Assembly (NCBI RefSeq): GCF_002269505.1
Contig: NZ_NQKQ01000011.1
Span: 1 to 64,000 of the forward strand
Direction: 5' to 3'
DNA: 64,000 nt
Source: Pseudomonas fragi
Lineage (GTDB): Bacteria > Pseudomonadota > Gammaproteobacteria > Pseudomonadales > Pseudomonadaceae
Shown: positions 15,506 to 24,700 of the stretch, piece by piece
How positions within the stretch are numbered: position 1 is the first letter of the stretch
How the letters are laid out: every line of letters begins with the position of its first letter
The notes under the pieces: generated by a model
Told to the model about the DNA's origin: nothing
Database searches by the model: none
What the model saw: only the letters and a program-made list of their open reading frames with translations
Made by a program: the position numbers and the translations under genes

Positions 15506-17805
15506 GTCTGGGCTCCTCCAATGAGTTCAACCACTGCATCAAGCAGGGCATCGTCATGGAAACTGGCTTTGGCTAGATAATAGTCGGCTCCTGCATCCAG
15601 GCCGCGCCGACGGTCTTCTTCACGGTCCTTGTACGACACCACCATCACCGGCATCGATTGCAAACGGCTATCGCGCCGCAACAGGGTAACCAGTTCAATG
15701 CCATCCATGCGCGGCATATCGATATCGGTAATCAACAAATCAAAGTGTTCGGCCCGCAAGGCGTTCCAGCCGTCCATGCCGTCAACCGCCACGGCCACTT
15801 CATAGCCACGGTTGATCAGCAGCTTGCGTTGCAGCTCACGCACTGTCAGCGAGTCATCCACCACCAGAATACGTTTGCGGGTCAGTTCGGCGGTATGCCG
15901 GTTACGCCGGTCGATACGCTCAAGACGTCCGGTATTGAGCAGTTTGTCCACCGAGCGCAGCATGTCTTCGACATCCACGATCAGCACCGGCGAGCCATCG
16001 TCCAGCAAGGCCCCGGCGGAAATATCCTGAACCTTGCCCAAACGTGGATCGAGCGGCAGGACCACCAGGGTGCGCTCACCAATAAAGCGCTCAACAGCCA
16101 CGCCATACACCGCATCGCGCTCGCGAATCACCACCACCTTGAGGGTCTCGTCATCGCTCTGACTGGGCTGGCGCTGCAGCAGCTGGCTGGCGGCAACCAG
16201 CCCCACATGGCGGCCTTCATGCCAGAAATGCTGACGACCTTCGAGCTGCACGATGTCATCGGGCTGCAGGTCGCGCATGCGTTCGATATGGGCCAGCGGG
16301 AAGGCATACGCCTCGTCTGCCACTTCAACCACCAGGCTGCGGACCACGGACAGGGTCAGCGGCACCTCAAGGTGGAAGCGGCTGCCATGTTGCGGGGTGT
16401 GCTCCAGCACAATCGCACCACGCAGCAAGCGCACCATGTGCTGCACCGCATCCAGGCCCACGCCGCGCCCCGAGACTTCGGTCACGGTGTCACGCAGGCT
16501 GAAACCCGGCAGGAACAGGAAAGTCAGCAGTTCTTCTTCGCTCAGTTGGGCCACCGTCGATTCGGTGGACAGCTGGCGCTCTACGATGGTGCGGCGCAAA
16601 CGGTCAAGGTCCACACCGGCGCCATCATCGCTCAGCTCCAGTACCAGCAAACCGGCCTGATGGGAGATACGCAGGCGGATCAGGCCTTCGGCAGGCTTGC
16701 CCGCCAGCAAGCGCTGCTCAGGTGGCTCGATGCCGTGATCGACGGCATTGCGCAGCAAATGGATCAAGGGCGCTTCGAGCTTTTCCAGCACGTCGCGGTC
16801 GACCTGGGTTTTTTCACCTTCGATTTCCAGGCGGATCTGCTTGCCCAGGGCGCGGCCCAAATCACGCACCATACGCTCCTGCCCGACCAGCACATCGGCA
16901 AATGGCCGCATGCGGCAGGCCAGTGCGGTGTCGTAGAGCAATTGCGCACGCTGGCCAGCCTGCCAGCAAAATTCGTCGAGCTCAGCTGTCTGCTCACTCA
17001 ACAAATGCTGCGACTCGGACAGAATCCGCCGGGCATCCGCCAGCGCCTCCACGGCCTCATGGCTGATACCGGTGACCTTGAGCTGTTCGTTGAGCGTGTC
17101 CATGGCCCGCAGGTTGGTACTTTGCATGCGCTTGAGGCGCTGCAACGACACCAGAAAGGGCTTCAGCCGCTGGGTTTCGACCAGCGATTTACTGGACAGG
17201 TCGAGCAGGCTGTTGAGGCGCTGGGCCGTGACGCGCAAGACCCGCTCGCCGCTTTCGGTCAGCCGCTGGGGACGCCGCACAGGCTCAGGTACCACCTCGG
17301 GCTCAGCCTGGGCTTGCACCGGTGCTTCAAGCGCCGGCTCTGGCGCAGCCGGTTCCGGCATCAGCAGCAGTTGCGACACGTCAAACTCGGGCGGTGCCAC
17401 CCGCGCGGTCGGTGCCGACGGGTCCAGCAGTTCGTTCATGTGCGCCACATAGGCGTCGATGTCTTGCGGCGTGACTGTGTTGCCGGGTGTGGCAATACGC
17501 ATCAGCAGGTCGGTTCCTTGCAACAAGGCATCGATGTGCTCGCGCTGCAGGTACAAACGCCCTTCCTGGGCACTGACCAGACAATCTTCCATGACATGGG
17601 AAACGCTTACCCCGGCATCCACCCCGACAATCCGGGCTGCGCCCTTGAGCGAATGGGCTGCACGCATGCAGGCCTCAAGCTGATCGGCCTGGGTCGGGTT
17701 GCGTTCCAGCGCCAGCAGACCCTCGTTGAGCACCTGGGTTTGCGCCTCGGCCTCAAGGCTGAACAGTTCAAGCAGCGAGGCGTCGCGCATTTGCTCGGGG
17801 GTCAT
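15502..17805 (-). CDS. wspE: Wsp hybrid sensor kinase (CheA-CheY fusion)
   Basis: A 767-residue cytoplasmic histidine kinase of the CheA class. In order: an Hpt domain with phospho-His51 (RAAHSLKGAARIVG), a proline/glutamate-rich linker to about 190, a dimer and ATPase region with the N box LLRNAVDHGIE near 355 and the later G box ISGRGVGLDAV (written EVSGRGVGLDAVQHM in the protein), a CheW-like domain from about 480, and a C-terminal receiver with IITDIDMPRMDG-type Asp. It phosphorylates WspR and WspF. The stop and start overlap neighbours by 4 bp on both sides. Confidence 0.96.
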   Translation of the reverse strand: MTPEQMRDASLLELFSLEAEAQTQVLNEGLLALERNPTQADQLEACMRAAHSLKGAARIVGVDAGVSVSHVMEDCLVSAQEGRLYLQREHIDALLQGTDLLMRIATPGNTVTPQDIDAYVAHMNELLDPSAPTARVAPPEFDVSQLLLMPEPAAPEPALEAPVQAQAEPEVVPEPVRRPQRLTESGERVLRVTAQRLNSLLDLSSKSLVETQRLKPFLVSLQRLKRMQSTNLRAMDTLNEQLKVTGISHEAVEALADARRILSESQHLLSEQTAELDEFCWQAGQRAQLLYDTALACRMRPFADVLVGQERMVRDLGRALGKQIRLEIEGEKTQVDRDVLEKLEAPLIHLLRNAVDHGIEPPEQRLLAGKPAEGLIRLRISHQAGLLVLELSDDGAGVDLDRLRRTIVERQLSTESTVAQLSEEELLTFLFLPGFSLRDTVTEVSGRGVGLDAVQHMVRLLRGAIVLEHTPQHGSRFHLEVPLTLSVVRSLVVEVADEAYAFPLAHIERMRDLQPDDIVQLEGRQHFWHEGRHVGLVAASQLLQRQPSQSDDETLKVVVIRERDAVYGVAVERFIGERTLVVLPLDPRLGKVQDISAGALLDDGSPVLIVDVEDMLRSVDKLLNTGRLERIDRRNRHTAELTRKRILVVDDSLTVRELQRKLLINRGYEVAVAVDGMDGWNALRAEHFDLLITDIDMPRMDGIELVTLLRRDSRLQSMPVMVVSYKDREEDRRRGLDAGADYYLAKASFHDDALLDAVVELIGGAQT

Positions 17806-18488
17806 GTGAGGCTCCGGGTGATTGCGTTCAGCAGTTGCTCTTCATCCAGTAAACGCAGGCTGCGGGTTTTCCACTGCAGCACACCCCGGGTGTATTTGGC
17901 GCTGGCATGCTCACCGGAGAGAGACGCAGAACTGATTTCGTCCTCGGCAATGTTATGAATGCCATCCACCTCATCCACCGGCAACACCACTGCACCGCCG
18001 TGGGCCGCCACAATCAGCATGCGCGGCATGACCCGCAGCGATGAGGCACCCGGCACGGCAGGGTCGAGCCCCAGCAGTTCAACCAGCGACAGGCACGGCA
18101 CCAAAGTGCCACGCACATTGGCCACACCGCGCAAGGCCCGGGAACGCTGGTGCGGCAGGGAGTGAATCGTCTGTATCGGCGCCACTTCATCCAGACAACG
18201 CGTGGGCAGCCCCAACCACTCCTCACCCAGGCGAAAAATCACCAGTGAGCAGGTCGCGACTTTCTCTTCATGCCCCTGCGAGGCCTGGATTTCCTGACTC
18301 TCGTGCTCAAAGGCGTAGCGATCCAGCAAGCGGGTTGCGGCACTCGAATACACTGCACAGTTACGGCAATGGATATGCTGGGGCAACAACGTGCAGCTCT
18401 TGTCACCGTAGATACCAATGCGGTTCCAGCAGTCGTCGACGGCCTGCGCTTCGGAGTGGATCAAGCTCTGTGCGGCTAAAGCGCTCAT
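17802..18488 (-). CDS. wspD: Wsp CheW-like coupling protein
   Basis: A 228-residue adaptor that links WspA to WspE. The CheW domain begins near residue 75 (ATCSLVIFRLGEEWLGLPTRCLDEV) and runs to about 215. The N-terminal 70 residues hold a short extension with several cysteines (RNCAVYSSAATRLL region), as is usual for WspD. It overlaps wspE and wspC by 4 bp each. Full length. Confidence 0.93.
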   Translation of the reverse strand: MSALAAQSLIHSEAQAVDDCWNRIGIYGDKSCTLLPQHIHCRNCAVYSSAATRLLDRYAFEHESQEIQASQGHEEKVATCSLVIFRLGEEWLGLPTRCLDEVAPIQTIHSLPHQRSRALRGVANVRGTLVPCLSLVELLGLDPAVPGASSLRVMPRMLIVAAHGGAVVLPVDEVDGIHNIAEDEISSASLSGEHASAKYTRGVLQWKTRSLRLLDEEQLLNAITRSLT

Positions 18489-19771
18489 TGTTTACGCTCA
18501 CTTGGGGCCGAACGCCCGTTACGGGCAGCGCGCTCGTGCAAGCGCTGGGCGCCTGCCGTATCGCCTTGCGAAGCCAACAGGGCCGCCAGATGGGCCAATG
18601 CTTCAGAATGCTGGGGTTCCAGGTACAACGCCTTGCGGTAAAAACCCTGGGCCTCGGCCGTCTGGCCCTGAACATCACTGAGCAGGCCCAGCCAGTAAAA
18701 CACCTCAGCCTGCGGGTCGTGGCGCTGCAAGAACTGCTCGCAGACCGCGCGGGCCTCCTGGCTTTTACCTTCATTGGCCAAAGTGGCGATCTGTTCAAGC
18801 AACACCATCGGCTCTTCAGTTTTCGATGCCGGTTTCGGGGCTGCTTTCGGCGCCACATGGGCTTTAGGCCGCGGCGCAAACGGGCGGTTGGCCGCTGGTG
18901 GTAGCGGTGTCGGCGGCTGGGGGCGCAGCAGTGGCTTGAACTCTGCCAGTACAGGATTAGCTGCAGGAACAGGCTCGGGGCTGTGGCAAAAGGCAAATGA
19001 CTGTGGCGCACCGATCGAGCGCATGCCCAAACGACTGAGCAGGCTGCCCTCGGCCGGGCCGATAAATAAAACCCCGTCATCACGGGTCAGACGCTTGAGT
19101 ACGTCCAGCGCCTGCTGCTGGGTTTTAAGATCGAAGTAGATCAACAGATTGCGGCAGAACACAAAGTCATAAGGCTCGCGGCTGGCGAGCAGTATCGGGT
19201 CCAGCAGGTTGCCTGCGGTGAAGCTGACTTGCGCGCAAACCCGCTCCGACAATTGATAACCATCGTTCTCGGCACTGAAGTAGCGCTCACGAAAATCAGT
19301 TGGCTGACCACGAAACGAGTTTTTGCCATACAGCGCGTTTTGCGCACGCTGCACCGAAAGCGGACTGACATCCAGGGCATCGACCTTGAATTGATGCGCA
19401 GCAAAACCGGCATCAAACAGCGCCATGGCTATCGAATACGGTTCCTCACCGGTCGAGCACGGCAGACTGAGGATACGCAACGCGCGTCGGCTGCCGATTT
19501 CTGCCAGGCGCTGCCTGGCCAGGCGACCCAGCGTGGCAAAGGATTCGGGGTAACGAAAGAACCAGGTCTCGGGCACGATCACCGATTCGATCAGGGCTTG
19601 CTGTTCTTCCTGGGAGCTGAGCAGACGCTGCCAGTAGCGATCGTTATCGGCCATATCCAACGCAATACAGCGCTGGCGTACGGCACGCTCGATAATTGCC
19701 GGGCCGACCGAGGCCACATCCAGACCGATGCGCTGCTTCAAATAATCGAAAAAACGTTGGTCTGGACTCAT
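18485..19771 (-). CDS. wspC: Wsp chemoreceptor methyltransferase (CheR with TPR)
   Basis: A 428-residue CheR-type enzyme that methylates glutamates on WspA using SAM. The N-terminal all-helical and SAM-binding domains cover about 1-270, with SLPCSTGEEPYSIA near 103 and the NLL(I)YFD stretch near 210. A proline-rich linker (about 275-325) leads to TPR helices (FYWLGLLSDVQGQTAEAQGFYRKAL) that mediate contact with partners. Opposes WspF. Overlaps neighbours by 4 bp. Confidence 0.95.
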   Translation of the reverse strand: MSPDQRFFDYLKQRIGLDVASVGPAIIERAVRQRCIALDMADNDRYWQRLLSSQEEQQALIESVIVPETWFFRYPESFATLGRLARQRLAEIGSRRALRILSLPCSTGEEPYSIAMALFDAGFAAHQFKVDALDVSPLSVQRAQNALYGKNSFRGQPTDFRERYFSAENDGYQLSERVCAQVSFTAGNLLDPILLASREPYDFVFCRNLLIYFDLKTQQQALDVLKRLTRDDGVLFIGPAEGSLLSRLGMRSIGAPQSFAFCHSPEPVPAANPVLAEFKPLLRPQPPTPLPPAANRPFAPRPKAHVAPKAAPKPASKTEEPMVLLEQIATLANEGKSQEARAVCEQFLQRHDPQAEVFYWLGLLSDVQGQTAEAQGFYRKALYLEPQHSEALAHLAALLASQGDTAGAQRLHERAARNGRSAPSERKQ

Positions 19772-20283
19772 GGGGCCACCTGGGCGCAGGTGTCATCTTC
19801 GCTTTGGGCAAATAGCAGTGCAGACACTGCGGGGCTGAGCAGGTCGTCAACACTCAACCACTGCAACAGTCCGGCCTCGTCCTTGCGCACCGGCCCCAGG
19901 TACGGCGCATCGCGGTTATCGACGCCATAGGGCTGAAAGTCCGCCGGATCACAGCGCAAGGTGTCACTGGCCTGCTCAAGCAGCAAGCCGAGCAACTGCC
20001 CGCGATAGTTGACCAACACCAGCCGGGTGCTGGTACGGGCGACGGCTTCGTTGCCGAAGGTCATGGCGCTGACATCGATCACCGGGACCATTCGATCACG
20101 ATGCGAAAACACCCCCGCCACCCAGGCAGGGGCATGGGCGATGGGCTTGAGTGGCAAGCGCGGCAGCACCTCGACCACGTCACTGGCCGCCAGGGCATAG
20201 CGCTCGCTACCGATAAAAAACACCAGGAACAGGCGCTTATGCGACACCTTGGCGCCAGCGCTTTTGGCTGAAAGCTCGCTCAT
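19768..20283 (-). CDS. wspB: Wsp CheW-like coupling protein
   Basis: A 171-residue single CheW domain (FLVFFIGSERYALAASDVVEVLPRLPLKPI near the start). It couples the receptor WspA to the kinase WspE together with WspD. The ATG abuts the wspA stop at 20283 and its end overlaps wspC by 4 bp. Typical length, no oddities seen. Confidence 0.93.
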   Translation of the reverse strand: MSELSAKSAGAKVSHKRLFLVFFIGSERYALAASDVVEVLPRLPLKPIAHAPAWVAGVFSHRDRMVPVIDVSAMTFGNEAVARTSTRLVLVNYRGQLLGLLLEQASDTLRCDPADFQPYGVDNRDAPYLGPVRKDEAGLLQWLSVDDLLSPAVSALLFAQSEDDTCAQVAP

Positions 20284-21905
20284 CAGACTTTAAAGCGCGA
20301 TACGCCGCTGCGCAGCCCAACGGCAACCTGACTGAGTTCGTCGATCGCGAAGCTGGCCTGACGCAGGGACTCGACAGTCTGGCTGCTGGCATCACCCAGT
20401 TGCACCAGCGCAAGGTTGATCTGCTCGGCGCCTGTGGCCTGAGCCTGCATGCCTTCGTTGACCATCAGTACGCGCGGCGCCAGAGCCTGCACCTGGTGGA
20501 TAATTTGCGAGAGTTGCTCACCCACTTGCTGCACCTCGGACATGCCGCGGCGCACTTCTTCAGAAAACTTGTCCATGCCCATCACGCCAGCAGAGACCGC
20601 AGACTGAATCTCACGCACCATCTGCTCGATATCGTAGGTGGCCACAGCGGTCTGGTCGGCCAAACGCCGGACTTCGGTGGCAACCACGGCAAAACCGCGG
20701 CCATATTCACCGGCTTTTTCGGCCTCGATGGCAGCGTTGAGCGACAGCAGGTTGGTCTGGTCGGCCACTTTGACGATGGTCACCACCACCTGGTTAATGT
20801 TGCCGGCCTTCTCGTTGAGGATCGCCAGCTTGGCGTTGACCAGGTCGGCAGCACCCATTACCGAGTGCATGGTTTCTTCCATACGCGCCAGGCCTTGCTG
20901 CCCGGAACCGGCCAGGATCGAGGCCTGATCGGCGGCCGAGGTCACTTCGGTCATGGTGCGCACCAGATCACGAGACGTTGCCGCGATTTCACGGGACGTG
21001 GCGCCGATCTCTGTGGTCGTGGCTGCGGTTTCGGTCGCAGTGGCCTGCTGCTGCTTGGAAGTGGCGGCGATTTCAGTGACCGAGGTGGTCACTTGCACCG
21101 AAGAACGCTGGGCTTGGGACACCAGCGTAGTCAGCTCGGCCATCATGTCGTTGAAGCCGGTTTCGACAGCGCCGAACTCGTCCTTGCGCTCCAGGTTCAA
21201 GCGCGAACTCAAGTCACCGGAGCGCATCACTTCCAGAATCGACACGATGCGTTGCATCGGCGACATGATTGCCCGCAACAACAGGAAGCCACAAAGCGCG
21301 GCTGCAAGTACGGCAATAACCAGCGAAATGACCATGCTGATCTTGGCGGTGAGTACCGCCTGGCCAATATTGTCAGTGGCAAGCTTGGCCGACTCGCTGT
21401 TGCCTTCAATAATGCTGTTGAGCAACTTGCGGCCTTCCATCCAGGCCGGAGCCAGTTGCTCGCCAAGCACCTTGTGGGCCTGAGCGAAATCCTTGTTTTG
21501 ATAGAGCTCAAGAATTTTCGCCAACACCACGCCGTACTCTTCATGCAGACGTTCGAAGTCGTCGAAGTGGGCCCTGTCTTCACCTTCAAAAATGGTGCCG
21601 CGGTAGTTATCCAGCTCTTTGTTCAAGCGCTCTTCGTAGCTGGCGTACAACTTGCGGTCTTCATTGGTCAGATCACGCTGGTTAAGCGACCCTACCAGTT
21701 CCAGGGTCAGGACATAGCTGTCGACCCAGGCGCTACGAATCATCGAGCTGTAATAGACGCCGGGGATCGAGTCGGTTTGCACTTTCTCTTCACTGGTTTC
21801 GATCGACAGCAGGCGCGAGTAAGACGCAACAACCATCAGCAGCATAATGGCGATGATTACAGCAAAGCTCGCCAAGATGCGTTGGCGTAACGTCCAGTTC
21901 TTCAC
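20283..21905 (-). CDS. wspA: Wsp surface-sensing chemoreceptor (MCP)
   Basis: A 540-residue methyl-accepting protein, first gene of the wsp operon. It has one membrane segment at about residues 9-28, a periplasmic four-helix sensor to about 185, a second membrane segment, a HAMP domain (MSPMQRIVSILEVM), and a long coiled-coil signalling domain with the hairpin tip region ...ADQTNLLSLNAAIEAEKAGEYGRG. It responds to growth on surfaces and envelope stress. I set the start at the GTG at 21903-21905 (MKNWTLRQRILASF) because GAGGAT lies about seven bases upstream; an in-frame ATG at 21959 would add 18 residues of unlikely sequence. Confidence 0.95.
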   Translation of the reverse strand: MKNWTLRQRILASFAVIIAIMLLMVVASYSRLLSIETSEEKVQTDSIPGVYYSSMIRSAWVDSYVLTLELVGSLNQRDLTNEDRKLYASYEERLNKELDNYRGTIFEGEDRAHFDDFERLHEEYGVVLAKILELYQNKDFAQAHKVLGEQLAPAWMEGRKLLNSIIEGNSESAKLATDNIGQAVLTAKISMVISLVIAVLAAALCGFLLLRAIMSPMQRIVSILEVMRSGDLSSRLNLERKDEFGAVETGFNDMMAELTTLVSQAQRSSVQVTTSVTEIAATSKQQQATATETAATTTEIGATSREIAATSRDLVRTMTEVTSAADQASILAGSGQQGLARMEETMHSVMGAADLVNAKLAILNEKAGNINQVVVTIVKVADQTNLLSLNAAIEAEKAGEYGRGFAVVATEVRRLADQTAVATYDIEQMVREIQSAVSAGVMGMDKFSEEVRRGMSEVQQVGEQLSQIIHQVQALAPRVLMVNEGMQAQATGAEQINLALVQLGDASSQTVESLRQASFAIDELSQVAVGLRSGVSRFKV

Positions 21906-22067
21906 AGTCGATCCTCGGGTGCCATTCAAATGATGGTGAGTATAGCCGAGGGTACGCAATGATTCGTACAGGTGTTGAGACGGATCTCACAGCAACAGAC
22001 AAATATTCCTACATATAAAAACACAGTGACTATGTAGGAGATTGCCTCAAATCTGTGGGAGCGGTTA

Positions 22068-23744
22068 TCAGAACATCAACGCATTGCTCAGGTCGCCCAT
22101 GGGCGCTTGCCCGCGAGCTTTCATTGCCGCGTCACGCTGTTTGAGACCATCGAGCACTTCCAGCTGATGCACACGGGTGATCAGGCGCAGGATCGAAGCG
22201 GTGTCATACACCGTATGATCTACGGTGCCCTTGCGCGCGAAAGGTGACACCACCAACGCCGGAATCCGTGTGCCCGGCCCCCAACGGTCGCCCTTGGGCG
22301 GCGCAACGTGGTCCCACCAGCCACCGTTTTCGTCCACAGTCAGCACCACGACCATGTTGTCCCATTGCGGACTGCTGCGCAGCACCTTGAGCACCCGGTC
22401 AAGGTGACGGTCACCGGCCGCCACATCGGCATAGCCGGCGTGCAGGTTGAGGTTGCCTTGGGGCTTGTAAAAGCTCACCGCCGGCAACTTGCCCGCCTCG
22501 GCATCAGCCAGAAAGCGGTTGGTAGCGGCTTCGTCGCCCAGGCCACCGTCGCGCAAACGCTTGCTGCGCTCCTGCGGGTTCTCCGGGCCCTGTTGCACGA
22601 AATAGTTGAACGGTTGGTGGTGGTACTGGAAGTTGGGGATCTTGGGGATCCCGTCCGAGCCCTTGAACTGCTCCAGCGTGGCCTGCCAGGCACCCGCGTA
22701 CCAGGCCCAGTCGATATTCTTTTTGCTCAGCTTGTCGCCAATATGCTCATGGCTTTGCGGCACCAGCACACTCGGCAGATCTGGCTTGGCGTAATCCGGA
22801 CGCTCAGGGTCGCGGATCCAGGTCGGCCAGTAAGGCGGTGCCATGGTGTTGACGGCAAAACCGTCGGGCGTGAGCGCACTGGGGCCGAACTGCGGAGCAC
22901 CGGTCATGGCACTGGCCGGGGACTTGGCCAGGGGCTTGAGACGCGTACCGGTGGGGTCGTCCCCTTGCAGCACAGCAATCTGCGCCTCGGCCACAGAGGT
23001 GTTTGCGTTCGGATAGAACGGCACGGCAGCGCTGATCAGGTACTGGTGGTTGAGGAACGAACCGCCGAATGCACCCTGAAAGAAGTTGTCGCACAGCACG
23101 AATTCGCGAGCCACGTCCCACAGCCGCAATGAGTACTGCGACTGGGCGTAGTAACCCATGGGCAAACCACCCGAATCTCCCCAGGCAACAAACTGGTCAT
23201 TTTTGCCATCGTTGATCTGCATCTGGTTCTGATAAAACACGTGCCACAGGTCACGGGTCACCAGGTTCAGCGGCAAGTCTTCCTGATTCGGCCCTTTAAG
23301 AGCAAAGGGGGCGTTGGGCAGGTTCTGCTGGTACTGCTCGCCCGGGGCATAGGTCACGCCATCGACCGTCTGCGGCCCCACTTGCAGCACTCCGCCCCAG
23401 ACCGGTGGCAAAGTCTGAAGCAAGCTGCCATCTCGGTCGCGCTGCTGATAATCAGCGGGCTTGAGTGCCGACAACGGCTTCTCTACACCGGGGAAATTGG
23501 CAAACAGATTGTTGAAGCTGCGGTTCTCGGCATAGATCACCACAATGGTCTTGACCTGCTCGTGGAGTTTTTTGTCCAGCTCGGCCGGGGTCAGCGGCTG
23601 CGACTGGGCGGGACGGCCCTGCTCGCTGGCACCGCAAGCGCTCAAAGTCGCAGCCCCGACGCCCAGTGCCGCAGCACCGGCGAGGAAGCGACGGCGGCTG
23701 CTGTCAGCCGGGCGTTGGGTGTCCTGGTCTTTCTCGTCGCTCAT
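22068..23744 (-). CDS. acpA: AcpA-type acid phosphatase/phospholipase C family phosphoesterase
   Basis: A 558-residue exported phosphoesterase of the PF04185 family. A twin-arginine signal SRRRFLAGAAALG lies at about 16-28, so it folds before export to the periplasm. AENRSFNNLFANFPG is the family metal/active-site opening, and LTVDENGGWWDHV the later metal-binding motif. It is closest to the Francisella-type AcpA acid phosphatases rather than haemolytic phospholipase C, judged by length and the lack of a C-terminal repeat domain. The gene stands alone on the minus strand, 160 bp upstream of the wspA start. Substrate is not known. Confidence 0.85.
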   Translation of the reverse strand: MSDEKDQDTQRPADSSRRRFLAGAAALGVGAATLSACGASEQGRPAQSQPLTPAELDKKLHEQVKTIVVIYAENRSFNNLFANFPGVEKPLSALKPADYQQRDRDGSLLQTLPPVWGGVLQVGPQTVDGVTYAPGEQYQQNLPNAPFALKGPNQEDLPLNLVTRDLWHVFYQNQMQINDGKNDQFVAWGDSGGLPMGYYAQSQYSLRLWDVAREFVLCDNFFQGAFGGSFLNHQYLISAAVPFYPNANTSVAEAQIAVLQGDDPTGTRLKPLAKSPASAMTGAPQFGPSALTPDGFAVNTMAPPYWPTWIRDPERPDYAKPDLPSVLVPQSHEHIGDKLSKKNIDWAWYAGAWQATLEQFKGSDGIPKIPNFQYHHQPFNYFVQQGPENPQERSKRLRDGGLGDEAATNRFLADAEAGKLPAVSFYKPQGNLNLHAGYADVAAGDRHLDRVLKVLRSSPQWDNMVVVLTVDENGGWWDHVAPPKGDRWGPGTRIPALVVSPFARKGTVDHTVYDTASILRLITRVHQLEVLDGLKQRDAAMKARGQAPMGDLSNALMF

Positions 23745-23843
23745 TGCAGATCCCTGTTAATACGTAACAAATTATTTCTGGCGGGCAGGCTAACAGGGGA
23801 TTATGACGGCGAAGTTGCAGCAGGTCGAAACGAGGACGATAAA

Positions 23844-23876
23844 AAACGCCCCGGACCTTTGCGGTTCGGGGCGTTT
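23844..23876 (-). terminator. bidirectional intrinsic terminator
   Basis: AAACGCCCCG (23844-23853) pairs with CGGGGCGTTT (23867-23876); A-runs precede and follow it, so it can work on either strand. On the minus strand it follows the DUF533 gene. Confidence 0.85.
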
Positions 23877-23915
23877 AAAACAGCTATATCGCGGGGTTCA
23901 AGCCCAAATAATGCG

Positions 23916-24623
23916 TTAGCCGTGCGCCTGTTTGACCTGGGTTTCCAGCTCGGTCTTCAGGCCCGGGTCGAGCTTGAGCTGTTTGGCCAGCTCCTCCAGG
24001 TAAGCGCGCTCCATAAAATGCTCTTCGTCCACCAGGATCAGGCTGGCGATATACATTTCGGCCGCGATTTCCGGGGTAGTGGCAGCACTGGCCACTTCGA
24101 CGGGGTCCAGCGGCTTGTTCAGCTCTGCTTGCAGCCATTGACGCAACCCAGGGTCGCCATTGAGCTTGTTCAGTTCGCCATCGATCAGTTGGCGCTCACG
24201 CTCATCCACATGGCCATCAGCCTTGGCGGCAGCCACCAGCGCCTTGAGGATTGCCTGGCTGTGTTGCTCCACTTGCGGTGCAGGGACGCGGTCAATGGTT
24301 TGCGGTTCGGTCTGCGGCGCAGTGCCCTGGTTGGCCTGCCAATTGCCGTAGGCTTTATAGGCCAGCACGCCCAAAGCCGCCAGACCACCATAGGTCAGCG
24401 CCTGGCCACCATATTTTCGCGCACTCTTGTTGCCTAGCAGCAGGCCCAGTGCACTGGCTGCCAGGGCACCGCCACCAGCCCCGGAGAGCAGACCACCCAG
24501 GCCACCAGAACCGAGCAGGTCACCCAGGCCGCCTTTGCCACCACTGGAGGCGCCGCCTTGGGTGCCGGTTTTTTTCTCCAGCATCTGTTGGCCAGATTTA
24601 AGCAGTTGGTCGAGCAAACTCAT
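23916..24623 (-). CDS. DUF533 (YebE-like) membrane-associated protein
   Basis: A 235-residue protein of the DUF533 family, related to the TerB-like helical fold in its C-terminal half (SQAILKALVAAAKADGHVDERE, about 130-151). Residues about 25-60 are glycine-rich (GGLGDLLGSGGLGGLLSG), followed by one hydrophobic stretch. Start 24623 is preferred because GAGAGG then has a six-base spacer; the ATG at 24629 abuts it. Function unknown; homologues are often envelope-stress genes. Confidence 0.82.
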   Translation of the reverse strand: MSLLDQLLKSGQQMLEKKTGTQGGASSGGKGGLGDLLGSGGLGGLLSGAGGGALAASALGLLLGNKSARKYGGQALTYGGLAALGVLAYKAYGNWQANQGTAPQTEPQTIDRVPAPQVEQHSQAILKALVAAAKADGHVDERERQLIDGELNKLNGDPGLRQWLQAELNKPLDPVEVASAATTPEIAAEMYIASLILVDEEHFMERAYLEELAKQLKLDPGLKTELETQVKQAHG

Positions 24624-24659
24624 AAGCATCCTCTCGTAACAGGGTCAGGGGGAGCCAGA

Positions 24660-24681
24660 AAGCCCGCCAGCAGGCGGGCTT
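24660..24681 (-). terminator. intrinsic terminator after Old Yellow Enzyme gene
   Basis: AAGCCCGCC and GGCGGGCTT pair around AGCA. On the minus strand it follows the stop at 24701 by about 20 bases and is followed by TTTCTGG. Confidence 0.75.
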
Positions 24682-24700
24682 ATCGTAAAGAGCCAAGGTA

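Noticed and set aside
15658..17958. 766-residue open frame antisense to wspE
   Set aside because: High-GC third positions of wspE keep this frame open; its composition is not protein-like and wspE is complete on the other strand.
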